The notes beneath the pieces were generated by a model. The model was not told where the DNA came from. It worked only from the letters and a program-made list of their open reading frames with translations, and did not search any database. Shown here one piece after another: positions 1-7,578 of a stretch of 38,188 bases of DNA. Source of the stretch: an uncultured Lachnospiraceae bacterium (GTDB lineage: Bacteria; Bacillota; Clostridia; Lachnospirales; Lachnospiraceae); the NCBI GenBank assembly GCA_947593975.1, contig CANQDW010000015.1:1-38188 (forward strand), read 5' to 3'. Position 1 is the stretch's first letter. Each line of letters opens with the position of its first letter. The position numbers were made by a program, and so were the translations under genes.

Positions 1-66
1 TTCTGAAAAATATTCGGATAAAAGAAATATCATAGAATCAATCACATAGAACGTATGCTTTTTATT

Positions 67-95
67 AGTGTAACACAAACATTAAAATAATGCAA
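67..95 (-). promoter_or_regulatory. Possible sigma-A promoter reading off the left edge
   Basis: On the minus strand a TTGCAT box (95-90) is followed by a 17 bp spacer and a TACACT box (72-67). No convincing start codon with a ribosome binding site follows before the edge, so any gene it serves lies outside the window. The region is very AT-rich, so a chance match is possible. Confidence 0.3.
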
Positions 96-111
96 TACAA
101 AATAATAAAAA

Positions 112-155
112 ATAAGGATTTCTATAATATTCAAAGTTATCATAGAAATCCTTAT
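112..155 (-). terminator. Intrinsic terminator of the 52-residue peptide gene
   Basis: A perfect 14 bp inverted repeat (112-125 and 142-155) encloses a 16-base loop. On the minus strand the stem is followed by a T-rich tract (complement of 97-111). It lies 35 bases past the stop of the small minus-strand gene at 190-348, the right place to end that transcript. On the plus strand no T-run follows the stem, so it acts leftward. Confidence 0.75.
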
Positions 156-189
156 CCATTAAACACTTATCATTTAAATTGACAAAAAA

Positions 190-348
190 TTATATGCCGC
201 TGCCGCCAAAAAGGTCGTTCCAAGTTTTTTCGCTATCGCCTAATTGAAAATTAAAAAGGCTCTTGGCATCAGCGCTGCTGGCAGTAATAATATCTTCATT
301 GTCGAACATTATTACAGAAACTTCCAAAGAAGAATAATCCTTTTTCAT
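190..348 (-). CDS. Small acidic peptide of 52 residues, function unknown
   Basis: The ATG at 348 is preceded by AAAGGA (363-358) with 9 bases between. In-frame ATGs at 354 and 366 are less well placed. The peptide begins MKKDYSSLEVSVIMF, continues DNEDIITASSADAKS, and ends KTWNDLFGGSGI. It has no membrane segment, signal peptide or cysteine. A consensus promoter stands upstream and a 14 bp stem terminator downstream, so it is a complete single-gene unit although it is short. From memory, and unchecked, short clostridial proteins starting MKK-x-Y/F with an acidic stretch before I-I/T-T-x-S and a tryptophan/glycine-rich end recur in Lachnospiraceae without known function. It could be a signalling or modified-peptide precursor or a small regulator. 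No modification enzyme or exporter is adjacent. It diverges from the secreted carbohydrate-binding gene at 620. Confidence 0.72.
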   Translation of the reverse strand: MKKDYSSLEVSVIMFDNEDIITASSADAKSLFNFQLGDSEKTWNDLFGGSGI

Positions 349-382
349 CAACATCCATCCTTTCATAAAATTCTTGATTTTA

Positions 383-418
383 TTTAAGATAGATAGTTGC
401 TAATTTTGACAGTATCAA
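383..418. repeat. Operator-like repeat, copy A, over the peptide gene start site
   Basis: This 36 bp stretch matches 533-569 with a few changes. Both begin TTTAAGATAG and share AGTTG, ATTTTGACA and ATCAA. It begins right at the -10 box (423-418) of the minus-strand promoter and covers its expected start point, as a repressor site would. Copy A keeps only part of the palindrome that is perfect in copy B. Confidence 0.55.
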
Positions 419-446
419 TTATAAAGAATACTTTATAAAATGTCAA
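418..446 (-). promoter_or_regulatory. Consensus sigma-A promoter for the 52-residue peptide
   Basis: On the minus strand a perfect TTGACA (446-441), a 17 bp spacer and a perfect TATAAT (423-418) give an expected start near 411, about 60 bases before the ATG at 348. This is the strongest promoter match in the window and implies high expression when it is not repressed. Confidence 0.8.
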
Positions 447-532
447 TATTATTTTTCAAATTAATGAAAAATAATAAATTTAAAGCAAAAAATACTGGAA
501 ATTAATTTTAGTATGTGGTAATATAATTATAT

Positions 533-569
533 TTTAAGATAGCAAGTTGGTTGATTTTGACAAAATCAA
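533..569. repeat. Operator-like repeat, copy B, with perfect 19 bp palindrome
   Basis: This is the second copy of the repeat at 383-418. It contains TTGATTTTGACAAAATCAA (551-569), two 9-base arms mirrored around one central base, the form expected for a dimeric DNA-binding protein. A TATAAT at 522-527 with only a poor -35 sits just upstream and could start the mRNA for the gene at 620. The TTGACA inside the palindrome could instead be a -35 with TATAAC at 583-588, but that spacing is 20 bp. Either way the palindrome would overlap the promoter. A one-base loop and lack of GC rule against a terminator. Confidence 0.55.
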
Positions 570-619
570 AAAACCAGAGATGTATAACGTAATACATTTC
601 TGAAGAAAGGGGTTTTTAA

Positions 620-2860
620 ATGTTAATCTCAAAAACAGGAAAACGACTTATGGCTTTTGTTATAGCCATAGCTTTTGTGCTGTCAGGACTTACATATCTT
701 CCTAAGACAGCAAGCGCTGCTAATGTAAGCGATGTTAATGTTCTTGGAGCCACATTAAGGCTTAGCAAGACAGGTGTGGACAATAATGGAGCACAGTCCA
801 TGAGAGTAGGAATACAGGTAAATAATGCTGATACAGTTGACGCCTGTGCAATTGAACTTACGGTTGGGGAAACTTCTAAAGTAATTACTATTGACAAAGA
901 TTTGATTGATGGTATTGAAAATCCATATATATATTCTAAAAATGAAGAGGATAATACTATTATATATGCTGTAGTAATTACCGGTATACCCGAAGAAGCT
1001 TTTTCGTCTGCTATAGGAATTAAGGGAATTATTAAAGATTCTGATGGACAAGTGAAAACTGAAACTAATATAAGTAAGTCGGTAGATGGGATTGTTAAGG
1101 AATTGCAGACAAAGTACAAGGATCTTGTTATCACTTTAAAAGATGGAACACTTTATAAGAAAAGGGGTCGCGAGCTTCTTACAGCCTATGACATTAAGGA
1201 TTATGACACAAATCTTAAACCGTCTGTACTTGGAACCGGTTGGAATGATGATAAGACCGAGTATAAAATGGAACTTTCTGCGTCAACAATCAAAGATAGT
1301 GATTCTAATAAACCAAACGAATATATATTTAATGATGATGGTTCTGTAACTATAAATGTTAATGGTGGTGAATTCTGGATTGAACCTCCGGAAGAAGCTT
1401 ATAATGATCCTGATAAGTGGCTTAACTCCATAAAAATTGAATATAAAGATGTACCTGATGGCACAAATACAGGATTAACTGTAAGATATAACAATGATAA
1501 TAATGATAAAGATACTAGTTGGGGCGGTGTTATTGAGGCTTCCAGAAGTAGTTTTGAAAAAACATATACATTATCCTATCGATTAGGTGGAATTAAACAT
1601 GCCAGAATGTTTAGTGTTCCAAATTCAGGCTCATTTACGATTACATCTATTGTGTTTGGGGCAACTAATAGACCTGATCCGGATAATCCTGCCACATCCG
1701 GTACAGAACTGATACAAAACGGTCAATTTTTATCCGGTAGTAACGGTCTTGATGGATGGTCGAATAATGGATGGCCCTCTGGAGAGGACGGTATTACTGT
1801 TGATAAAGAAGAACAGTGTTGTGTAGTCAAAAACCGCGTAAACAATTTCTCCGGAATAAAAACAACATTACTTTCTGATCATTTTGAAAAAGGTCAGGTA
1901 ATTGAATATTCATTATATATTAAAGCTGGTGCTGATTATGTAAACAAGAATAATTGTTTTGGAGTTGCTTTTGGTGAAGATGGTACAGAATACTGGAATA
2001 ATTGTAAAGATGAATCAGGAAATGATGTAAATTATAGTGCAAAGGATTGGACTCTTGTTAAAGGGACATATACCGTTTCCAAAGAAACCAGTAATTTGTA
2101 TATAGTAATTGCAGAAGGAAATCCTTATAATGGTTTTTCAACCGAAGAGCAAAAAACACAAATCTTCTATGTTAAAGATGTATCAATGAAAATTAAAAAT
2201 ACAGAGGCAGAATCTACTCCTGAACCGACAGCTGATATAGAGGTTAACAAAACTGATGCAGTAATTGACATTGATGGAAATATTGATGATGCTTGGGAAA
2301 AAGCATCCGCTATGCCTTTAAATTATAATTGGGGAAATGTTTCGAAGTCAAGCACAACAGCAAATGCTCGTATGTTATGGGATAAATATAGTCTTTATAT
2401 ACTTGCGGAAGTTAAGGATACAGATATTGCAACAAACAGCAATGATTACGAATGTGACGGAATAGAGCTTTTCCTTGATCCTGATTTTTGTAGAAAAACA
2501 AGCTGGGCTGAAAATAAGGATGCGTTCCATTATCGTTATACTGGGCTTAATGGCAACAGCTCTAAAGAATCTCAGGCTGTTTATAGAAAAATTGCTGATG
2601 GTGGAAAGGACGGAAGTATAAATGCAGATAATATTGAATCAGCATATAAAAAGGTTGAAAATGGTTATGTTATAGAAATTGCTGTTCCAATTGATGCTGT
2701 TAAAGATACTTATATGGGCTTTGAACTTACAGTAATGGATTGTTATACCGGTGGAAGAGATAATGAAATGTGGTTAATAAAATCAAGAGAGTCTGATGGG
2801 GATATGAAGAGTCTTTACCAGCATCCCGATTGGATGGGAGTAATAAAGCTTGTGGAGTGA
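620..2860 (+). CDS. Secreted carbohydrate-binding protein (CBM22/4-like and CBM9-like modules), no catalytic domain seen
   Basis: The ATG follows AAAGGGG by 7 bases. The 746-residue product starts with a signal peptide (residues 1-34): basic start, hydrophobic core, then KTASA before ANVSD. Residues about 35-190 are unassigned. About 190-350 looks like a beta-rich module. About 359-530 resembles a CBM4/9/22-type sandwich, opening ELIQNGQF and DGWSNNGW. About 540-746 is CBM9/DOMON-like, with the hallmark IDGNIDDAWEKA and later CDGIELFLDPD. In xylanases such modules flank a GH10 domain. Here I see no glycosidase domain, so the protein may be a free binding factor or a surface receptor that holds polysaccharide. 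No anchor motif is visible at the C-terminus. Codon use is more AT-rich than in polA and the genes after it, hinting at a different origin or expression class. The module calls are from motif memory. A hairpin at 2915-2965 ends the unit. Confidence 0.82.
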   Translation: MLISKTGKRLMAFVIAIAFVLSGLTYLPKTASAANVSDVNVLGATLRLSKTGVDNNGAQSMRVGIQVNNADTVDACAIELTVGETSKVITIDKDLIDGIENPYIYSKNEEDNTIIYAVVITGIPEEAFSSAIGIKGIIKDSDGQVKTETNISKSVDGIVKELQTKYKDLVITLKDGTLYKKRGRELLTAYDIKDYDTNLKPSVLGTGWNDDKTEYKMELSASTIKDSDSNKPNEYIFNDDGSVTINVNGGEFWIEPPEEAYNDPDKWLNSIKIEYKDVPDGTNTGLTVRYNNDNNDKDTSWGGVIEASRSSFEKTYTLSYRLGGIKHARMFSVPNSGSFTITSIVFGATNRPDPDNPATSGTELIQNGQFLSGSNGLDGWSNNGWPSGEDGITVDKEEQCCVVKNRVNNFSGIKTTLLSDHFEKGQVIEYSLYIKAGADYVNKNNCFGVAFGEDGTEYWNNCKDESGNDVNYSAKDWTLVKGTYTVSKETSNLYIVIAEGNPYNGFSTEEQKTQIFYVKDVSMKIKNTEAESTPEPTADIEVNKTDAVIDIDGNIDDAWEKASAMPLNYNWGNVSKSSTTANARMLWDKYSLYILAEVKDTDIATNSNDYECDGIELFLDPDFCRKTSWAENKDAFHYRYTGLNGNSSKESQAVYRKIADGGKDGSINADNIESAYKKVENGYVIEIAVPIDAVKDTYMGFELTVMDCYTGGRDNEMWLIKSRESDGDMKSLYQHPDWMGVIKLVE

Positions 2861-2914
2861 TTTCTTTAAGTGAAACATTAGATAAAACAAATATAAATTA
2901 TTAATAGTAACTAT

Positions 2915-2965
2915 AACAAAGAGGGCAGTGCAGACAGATTTCATAGACTGTACCGCCCTCTTGTT
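2915..2965. terminator. Intrinsic terminator after the carbohydrate-binding gene
   Basis: The stem pairs GAGGGC with GCCCTC and is extended by AACAA/TTGTT and GT/AC pairs. A loop of about 20 bases is followed by TTGTTATATATT. It lies 55 bases past the stop at 2860. Because A-rich sequence precedes the stem it could act in both directions, but no minus-strand gene arrives here. Confidence 0.7.
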
Positions 2966-3059
2966 ATATATTAAAGTACTTTATAATCCTGTTTTGCTTC
3001 CAAACTCCCCACCTGATCAACATTTGCCGCGCTCCGAAAATAATATTTTTTATTTGTAA

Positions 3060-3088
3060 TAGACAATACAGGAATAATTGGTTAATAT
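3060..3088 (+). promoter_or_regulatory. Likely promoter of the polA-coaE unit
   Basis: TAGACA (3060-3065), a 17 bp spacer and TAATAT (3083-3088) lie about 40 bases before the chosen polA start. The match to consensus is moderate. The rest of 2966-3129 shows no further structure. Confidence 0.45.
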
Positions 3089-3129
3089 TATATGTGTATA
3101 TGACAAACTATCCGGGAGTTGAACAGATT

Positions 3130-5841
3130 ATGAAAAAGATTGTTTTGATAGACGGACACAGTATACTTAACAGGGCATTTTACGGAGTGCCGGACCTTAC
3201 GGATCATAAAGGCAGGCATACCAACGCCGTATATGGGTTTTTAAATATACTGTTTAAAGTGATTGATGAGGAAGCGCCGGAGTGCATATCGGTTGCTTTT
3301 GATGTGAAGCATCCTACTTTCAGACATGAGCTTTATGCAGAATATAAAGGAACGAGGAAGCCTATGCCGGCGGAACTTCATGAACAGGTACCGCTTATTA
3401 AAGAGGTGCTTTCTGCCATGAATATACCTGTGATCGAATGTCCGGGCTGCGAGGCGGATGATATAATAGGGACCATCGCCTGTATGGCGGAAGGACAGGG
3501 CTATAAAGTAACGATAATATCCGGTGACAGGGATCTTCTGCAGCTTGTGACTGAAAATATTACCCTCAGGATACCAAAGACCAAAGGAGGAAAAACAGTA
3601 GTTGAGGACTATGATCCCGAGACGGTAAAAGAGACATACTCTGTTTTGCCAAAACAGATAATAGATCTAAAGGGGCTTATGGGAGATTCTTCCGATAATA
3701 TACCGGGACTGCCGGGGATTGGCGAAAAGACGGCAACGAAGCTTTTATGCGAGTATGGCACGGTAGAGAATGTGATTGCCCATGCAGAGGAGATTACGCC
3801 GAACAAGGCGAAGAATTCCGTTATGGAGCATAAAGAACTCGCGGTGCTAAGTAAAGAGCTGGCAACCATTAAGACGGACTGTGAGCTTGATTATTCGCTT
3901 AGCGATTCGGCAATAGGAGATATGTTTAACGAAAGAGCATATACGCTTATTAAAGATATGGAATTTAAAAGCATGCTTGGAAGATTTGAGAATATCGGGG
4001 GTGAAGATGAAGCAGAGGAGATTTCATACAAGCTTGTAAGCAATAAGGAAGATATAGATAAAAATATATCGCGCATATGCAGTATCCTGACAGAAAAAAG
4101 AAAGACAGGTATAGCGCAGACGGACGACGGCGGGCTTTCATGCGGAGCATATGCCGCGCTGTATATAATAAGAGACGATAAAGCAAAGGATGAAACCTGC
4201 GGGTATGGTGTGCTTGGCGCGGTAATTGACTGCGAAGGAGAGGAACCTGTGCTGTTTCTTGGTGAGTTTGAAGAAGAACTTAAAAAAGGTATTATCTCAC
4301 TTATTGACAGCGGCGCGGATGTGATCATGTATGACGTCAAGGAACAGCTTGATTATCTGGATATATTATATAGAAAGAACGTATGGGATATGGGGCTTGC
4401 CGCATACCTTATCAATCCGCTTACCGATACTTATACCGGCGCGGATATTTCCAGGGATTTTCTTGGTGAACAGATTAAAGAATACCGCGAAGTGTTCGGA
4501 AAGAGCGCGGTATGCGAGGCGTATAATGAGAACAGGGATACTTTTATAAATTATTGTATAAGACAGTGCAGTGTACTGCGCAGAGGATTCATAGAGGCGG
4601 TAAAAAGGCTTAGAGAAGAAGATATGTATGAGCTTTATACCGATATAGAGCTGCCGCTTATATATACTCTCCATAATATGGAGAAAGAGGGTATAGGCGT
4701 CAATAAGGAAGCACTTTCGGAATACGGGCGTTCTCTGTCGGACAGCATATCAAGCCTTGAAAAACAGATATATGAATATGCGGGAGAGGAGTTTAATATT
4801 AATTCCCCTAAACAGCTTGGAGTGATCTTGTTTGAGAAGCTAAAGCTTCCTTATGCGAAGAAAACCAAGACAGGTTATTCCACATCTGCGGATATACTTG
4901 ATAAACTCAGGAATGAAGATCCGATAGTTAATGCCGTGCTTGAGTACCGGACGCTTACCAAATTAAAATCTACTTATGCCGACGGACTTGCCGTATTTAT
5001 AAAAGAAGACGGAAGGATACATGGTAAATTCAATCAGACAAAGACTGCTACCGGAAGGATAAGCAGTATGGAACCTAATCTCCAGAATATCCCGATCAGG
5101 ATGGAACTTGGAAGGCAGATAAGGAAAGTATTTGTGCCGAAGGAAGGCTGCGTATTTCTTGACGCCGATTATTCGCAGATAGAGCTTCGTGTGCTTGCGC
5201 ATATGTCAGGCGACGAGAGCATGATAGAGGCATATAATGAAGGAGAAGATATACATGCGATAACGGCTTCGAAAGTATTCCACGTGCCTCTTTCTGAGAT
5301 GACGCCCGATCTTAGGCGTAAGGCAAAAGCCGTAAACTTTGGGATAATATACGGGATAAGCGCGTTTGCGCTTTCGCAGGATCTTGATATAACGAAAAAA
5401 GAAGCGGATGAATATATAAAGAAATATTTTGAAACATATCCGAAGATAAAAGGTTTTCTGGACGGGCTTGTAGACGGCGCAAAAAAATGCGGGTACAGCG
5501 TTACGCAGTTTAAGAGGAAAAGGCCGATACCGGAGCTTTCATCAAGCAATTTTATGCAGAGATCATTTGGCGAAAGGGTGGCAATGAATGCGCCTATACA
5601 GGGAACTGCCGCCGACATAATTAAGATAGCAATGGTGCGGGTTGAAAGAAAACTGTATGAAGAAGGGCTTAAGACGCGCCTTATTTTGCAGGTGCATGAC
5701 GAACTTTTGCTTGAGACTCCGTATGATGAGGTTAAGAGGGCTGCTGCTATACTGAAAGAGGAAATGGTCAATGCGGTTAATATGTCCGTAAACATGGAAG
5801 TGGAAGTAAAGGAAGGCACTGACTGGTATGAAGCAAAGTGA
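3130..5841 (+). CDS. polA: DNA polymerase I
   Basis: This 903-residue protein repairs DNA and removes Okazaki primers. The start is placed at 3130 because PolA proteins begin at the MKKIVLIDGHS strand. The reading frame is open 12 codons further upstream, without a better start. The spacing from GGGAG (about 11 bases) is long. Residues 1 to about 290 form the 5'-nuclease, with EADDIIGT and the helix-hairpin-helix GDSSDNIPG. The middle third is the 3'-5' exonuclease region, but the first metal motif (D-x-E) is not there, so proofreading is probably lost, as in many Firmicutes. The polymerase third carries motif A (DADYSQIELR, metal ligand near D680), the O-helix RRKAKAVNFGIIYG, and motif C (QVHDE, D857). 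It overlaps coaE by 14 bases, so the two are translationally coupled. Confidence 0.97.
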   Translation: MKKIVLIDGHSILNRAFYGVPDLTDHKGRHTNAVYGFLNILFKVIDEEAPECISVAFDVKHPTFRHELYAEYKGTRKPMPAELHEQVPLIKEVLSAMNIPVIECPGCEADDIIGTIACMAEGQGYKVTIISGDRDLLQLVTENITLRIPKTKGGKTVVEDYDPETVKETYSVLPKQIIDLKGLMGDSSDNIPGLPGIGEKTATKLLCEYGTVENVIAHAEEITPNKAKNSVMEHKELAVLSKELATIKTDCELDYSLSDSAIGDMFNERAYTLIKDMEFKSMLGRFENIGGEDEAEEISYKLVSNKEDIDKNISRICSILTEKRKTGIAQTDDGGLSCGAYAALYIIRDDKAKDETCGYGVLGAVIDCEGEEPVLFLGEFEEELKKGIISLIDSGADVIMYDVKEQLDYLDILYRKNVWDMGLAAYLINPLTDTYTGADISRDFLGEQIKEYREVFGKSAVCEAYNENRDTFINYCIRQCSVLRRGFIEAVKRLREEDMYELYTDIELPLIYTLHNMEKEGIGVNKEALSEYGRSLSDSISSLEKQIYEYAGEEFNINSPKQLGVILFEKLKLPYAKKTKTGYSTSADILDKLRNEDPIVNAVLEYRTLTKLKSTYADGLAVFIKEDGRIHGKFNQTKTATGRISSMEPNLQNIPIRMELGRQIRKVFVPKEGCVFLDADYSQIELRVLAHMSGDESMIEAYNEGEDIHAITASKVFHVPLSEMTPDLRRKAKAVNFGIIYGISAFALSQDLDITKKEADEYIKKYFETYPKIKGFLDGLVDGAKKCGYSVTQFKRKRPIPELSSSNFMQRSFGERVAMNAPIQGTAADIIKIAMVRVERKLYEEGLKTRLILQVHDELLLETPYDEVKRAAAILKEEMVNAVNMSVNMEVEVKEGTDWYEAK

Positions 5842-6430
5842 TATGAAGGTAATAGGTATTACGGGAGGCATCGGGAGCGGTAAGAGCACCGTGCTTGGTA
5901 TGCTTAAGGACAGATATGGCGCCGGGATCATAGTATCGGATGAGCTTGGTCATCTTTCCATGAAAAAAGGTACGGATACATATCTGCGTATAGTAAAGGA
6001 ATTTGGAGAGGACATACTGGACGGATCGGGAAGTATTGACAGAGGCAGGCTTTCGAAGATCCTTCTTTCGTCCGAGGAGAAGCTTAAGATACAAAACAGT
6101 ATTGTGCATCCGTTTGTGATCGCTCTTATAAGAGAAAAAATAGAAAACTTCAGAAAAGAAGGAAAGAGTATTGCAGCCGTTGAGTCGGCAATACTCTTTG
6201 AGGCGGGCTGCGACTCGCTTTGCGATGAAGTGTGGTTTGTGACCGCAGACGCCGAAGTAAGGATAAGACGCCTTATATCTGACAGAGGATATACATATGA
6301 TAAAGCAAAAGCATTTATATGCAGGCAGAAGTCTGACGAATTTTTTCTTGAGCGGTGTTCTAAAGTAATATACAATAACGGCGATATCGAAAATCTTTCT
6401 AAACAATTGGAAAAATGTATAGAGGATTAA
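5828..6430 (+). CDS. coaE: Dephospho-CoA kinase
   Basis: CoaE phosphorylates the 3'-hydroxyl of dephospho-CoA with ATP, the last step of coenzyme A synthesis in the cytoplasm. The 200-residue length is normal. The P-loop GGIGSGKST lies near the N-terminus, after MKVIGI. DELGH, DRGRLSKILL and the lid-region motif follow the family order. The ATG at 5828 is chosen because GGAAGG sits about 10 bases upstream. A second in-frame ATG at 5843 begins exactly at MKVIGITGG and cannot be excluded. The gene starts inside the polA end. The polA-coaE pairing is common in Firmicutes. Confidence 0.96.
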   Translation: MKQSDMKVIGITGGIGSGKSTVLGMLKDRYGAGIIVSDELGHLSMKKGTDTYLRIVKEFGEDILDGSGSIDRGRLSKILLSSEEKLKIQNSIVHPFVIALIREKIENFRKEGKSIAAVESAILFEAGCDSLCDEVWFVTADAEVRIRRLISDRGYTYDKAKAFICRQKSDEFFLERCSKVIYNNGDIENLSKQLEKCIED

Positions 6431-6478
6431 TGCGCGTTGTGATATACTTCCATTGGATTTACAAAAGGGGAAATACAG

Positions 6479-7270
6479 ATGAGATTTGCAAGTTTTGCAA
6501 GCGGGAGCAGCGGTAATTGTGAATATGTGGGAAATGGCAGGACCAACATCCTTGTTGACGCCGGGATAAGTACGAAACGTATCGTAGAGGGACTTGAAAA
6601 GACCGGAGTTTCTCCTTTAGAACTTGACGGAATACTTATCACGCATGAACACAGCGACCATATTACAGGGCTTTATGTGTTTGAAAGCAAATACAATGTG
6701 CCTGTATATGCGACGCAGGCTACTCTTAAAGAGATTGAAAGACAGGATAAGAACAGACGCATTGATACTTCACTGTTTGTGCCGATAGAGCCGGATCATG
6801 CATTTGACTGCGGCGATATGCATATCACGCCGTTTTCAACATCGCATGACGCGATTGACCCGGTATGCTACAGGATTAACAGCGGCGAAGGCGTCATAGG
6901 CATGGCGACGGATCTGGGAATGTATGATGATTACATATTATCGCAGCTTGACATGTGCAACCTGCTTTTTGTGGAAGCCAATTATGACGTTGCGATGCTT
7001 CAGGCGGGGAAATATCCGTTTATGCTTAAAAAAAGGATACTCGGAGAGTATGGCCATCTGTCGAACGATATGTGCGCGAGGATGATACTGCAGCTTCTTA
7101 GCCGGAATGTGAAGCATATATTTCTTGCGCATCTCAGCAAAGAAAATAATTATCCGCTTTTAGCGTACCAGACTGTAAAATGTGAACTATCAAAAGAATA
7201 CGGCGATATTTCAAGATTTAATATACAGACGGCGGAACGGAGCAGTATGTCGTGCGCCGTAACCATATAA
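6479..7270 (+). CDS. yycJ: MBL-fold metallohydrolase of the YycJ/WalJ type
   Basis: This 263-residue protein opens MRFASFASGSSGNCEYV, the signature of the YycJ group of metallo-beta-lactamase-fold hydrolases. The metal motif THEHSDH (about residues 57-63) is intact. SHDAIDPV, TDLG and the later YGHLSN and HLSKENN supply the remaining ligands. YycJ/WalJ has been linked to cell-wall control and to 5'-exonuclease-like activity in some bacilli, usually beside walRK. Those genes are not nearby here, so the role is by family only. GGGG precedes the ATG by about 9 bases. It lies 48 bases after coaE with no terminator between, so it may share that transcript. The C-terminal end (SSMSCAVTI) is open up to 23 bases before the next gene. 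Confidence 0.88.
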   Translation: MRFASFASGSSGNCEYVGNGRTNILVDAGISTKRIVEGLEKTGVSPLELDGILITHEHSDHITGLYVFESKYNVPVYATQATLKEIERQDKNRRIDTSLFVPIEPDHAFDCGDMHITPFSTSHDAIDPVCYRINSGEGVIGMATDLGMYDDYILSQLDMCNLLFVEANYDVAMLQAGKYPFMLKKRILGEYGHLSNDMCARMILQLLSRNVKHIFLAHLSKENNYPLLAYQTVKCELSKEYGDISRFNIQTAERSSMSCAVTI

Positions 7271-7293
7271 AGAAGACAGGAAAGGAAGATAAT

Positions 7294-7566
7294 ATGAAAA
7301 AAGCAATTATTACCGTGGTGGGAAAAGACAGTGTAGGCATTATCGCAAAGGTATGTACGTATCTTGCGGAAAACGGGGTTAATATACTTGATATCTCGCA
7401 GACTATCACGGGCGGGTATTTCAATATGATGATGATCGCGGATATTGATGAGAGCAGCAAACAGTTTTCCGATATCGCGGATGATTTTGACGTTATGGGA
7501 GAACAGATAGGCTGCGTTATTAAGATGCAGAGGGAAGATATATTTGATAAGATGCATAGATTGTAG
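7294..7566 (+). CDS. ACT domain protein, UPF0237 family
   Basis: This 90-residue protein is almost wholly one ACT domain: MKKAIITVVGKDSVGIIAKV, then LAENGVNILDISQTI and GGYFNMMMIADI. ACT domains bind amino acids or other small ligands and usually form dimers. UPF0237 members have no proven function. The ATG at 7294 follows GGAAAGGAAG at good spacing. An upstream in-frame ATG at 7252 lies inside yycJ and has no binding site, so it is rejected. The UPF0210 gene starts 12 bases after the stop. This pair occurs together in many Firmicutes, and the ACT protein is probably the ligand-sensing partner. Confidence 0.92.
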   Translation: MKKAIITVVGKDSVGIIAKVCTYLAENGVNILDISQTITGGYFNMMMIADIDESSKQFSDIADDFDVMGEQIGCVIKMQREDIFDKMHRL

Positions 7567-7578
7567 GAGATAGTAAAG

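Noticed and set aside
551-569. Palindrome read as a terminator hairpin
   Set aside because: The arms meet with a single base between them, there is no GC-rich stem, and it lies upstream of a gene; an operator is more likely.
616-1134. Long minus-strand open frame opposite the carbohydrate-binding gene
   Set aside because: It is the mirror of the plus-strand coding frame, with no ribosome binding site and no recognisable domain; similar minus-strand shadows lie under polA, the UPF0210 gene and the glutamate synthase-like gene.
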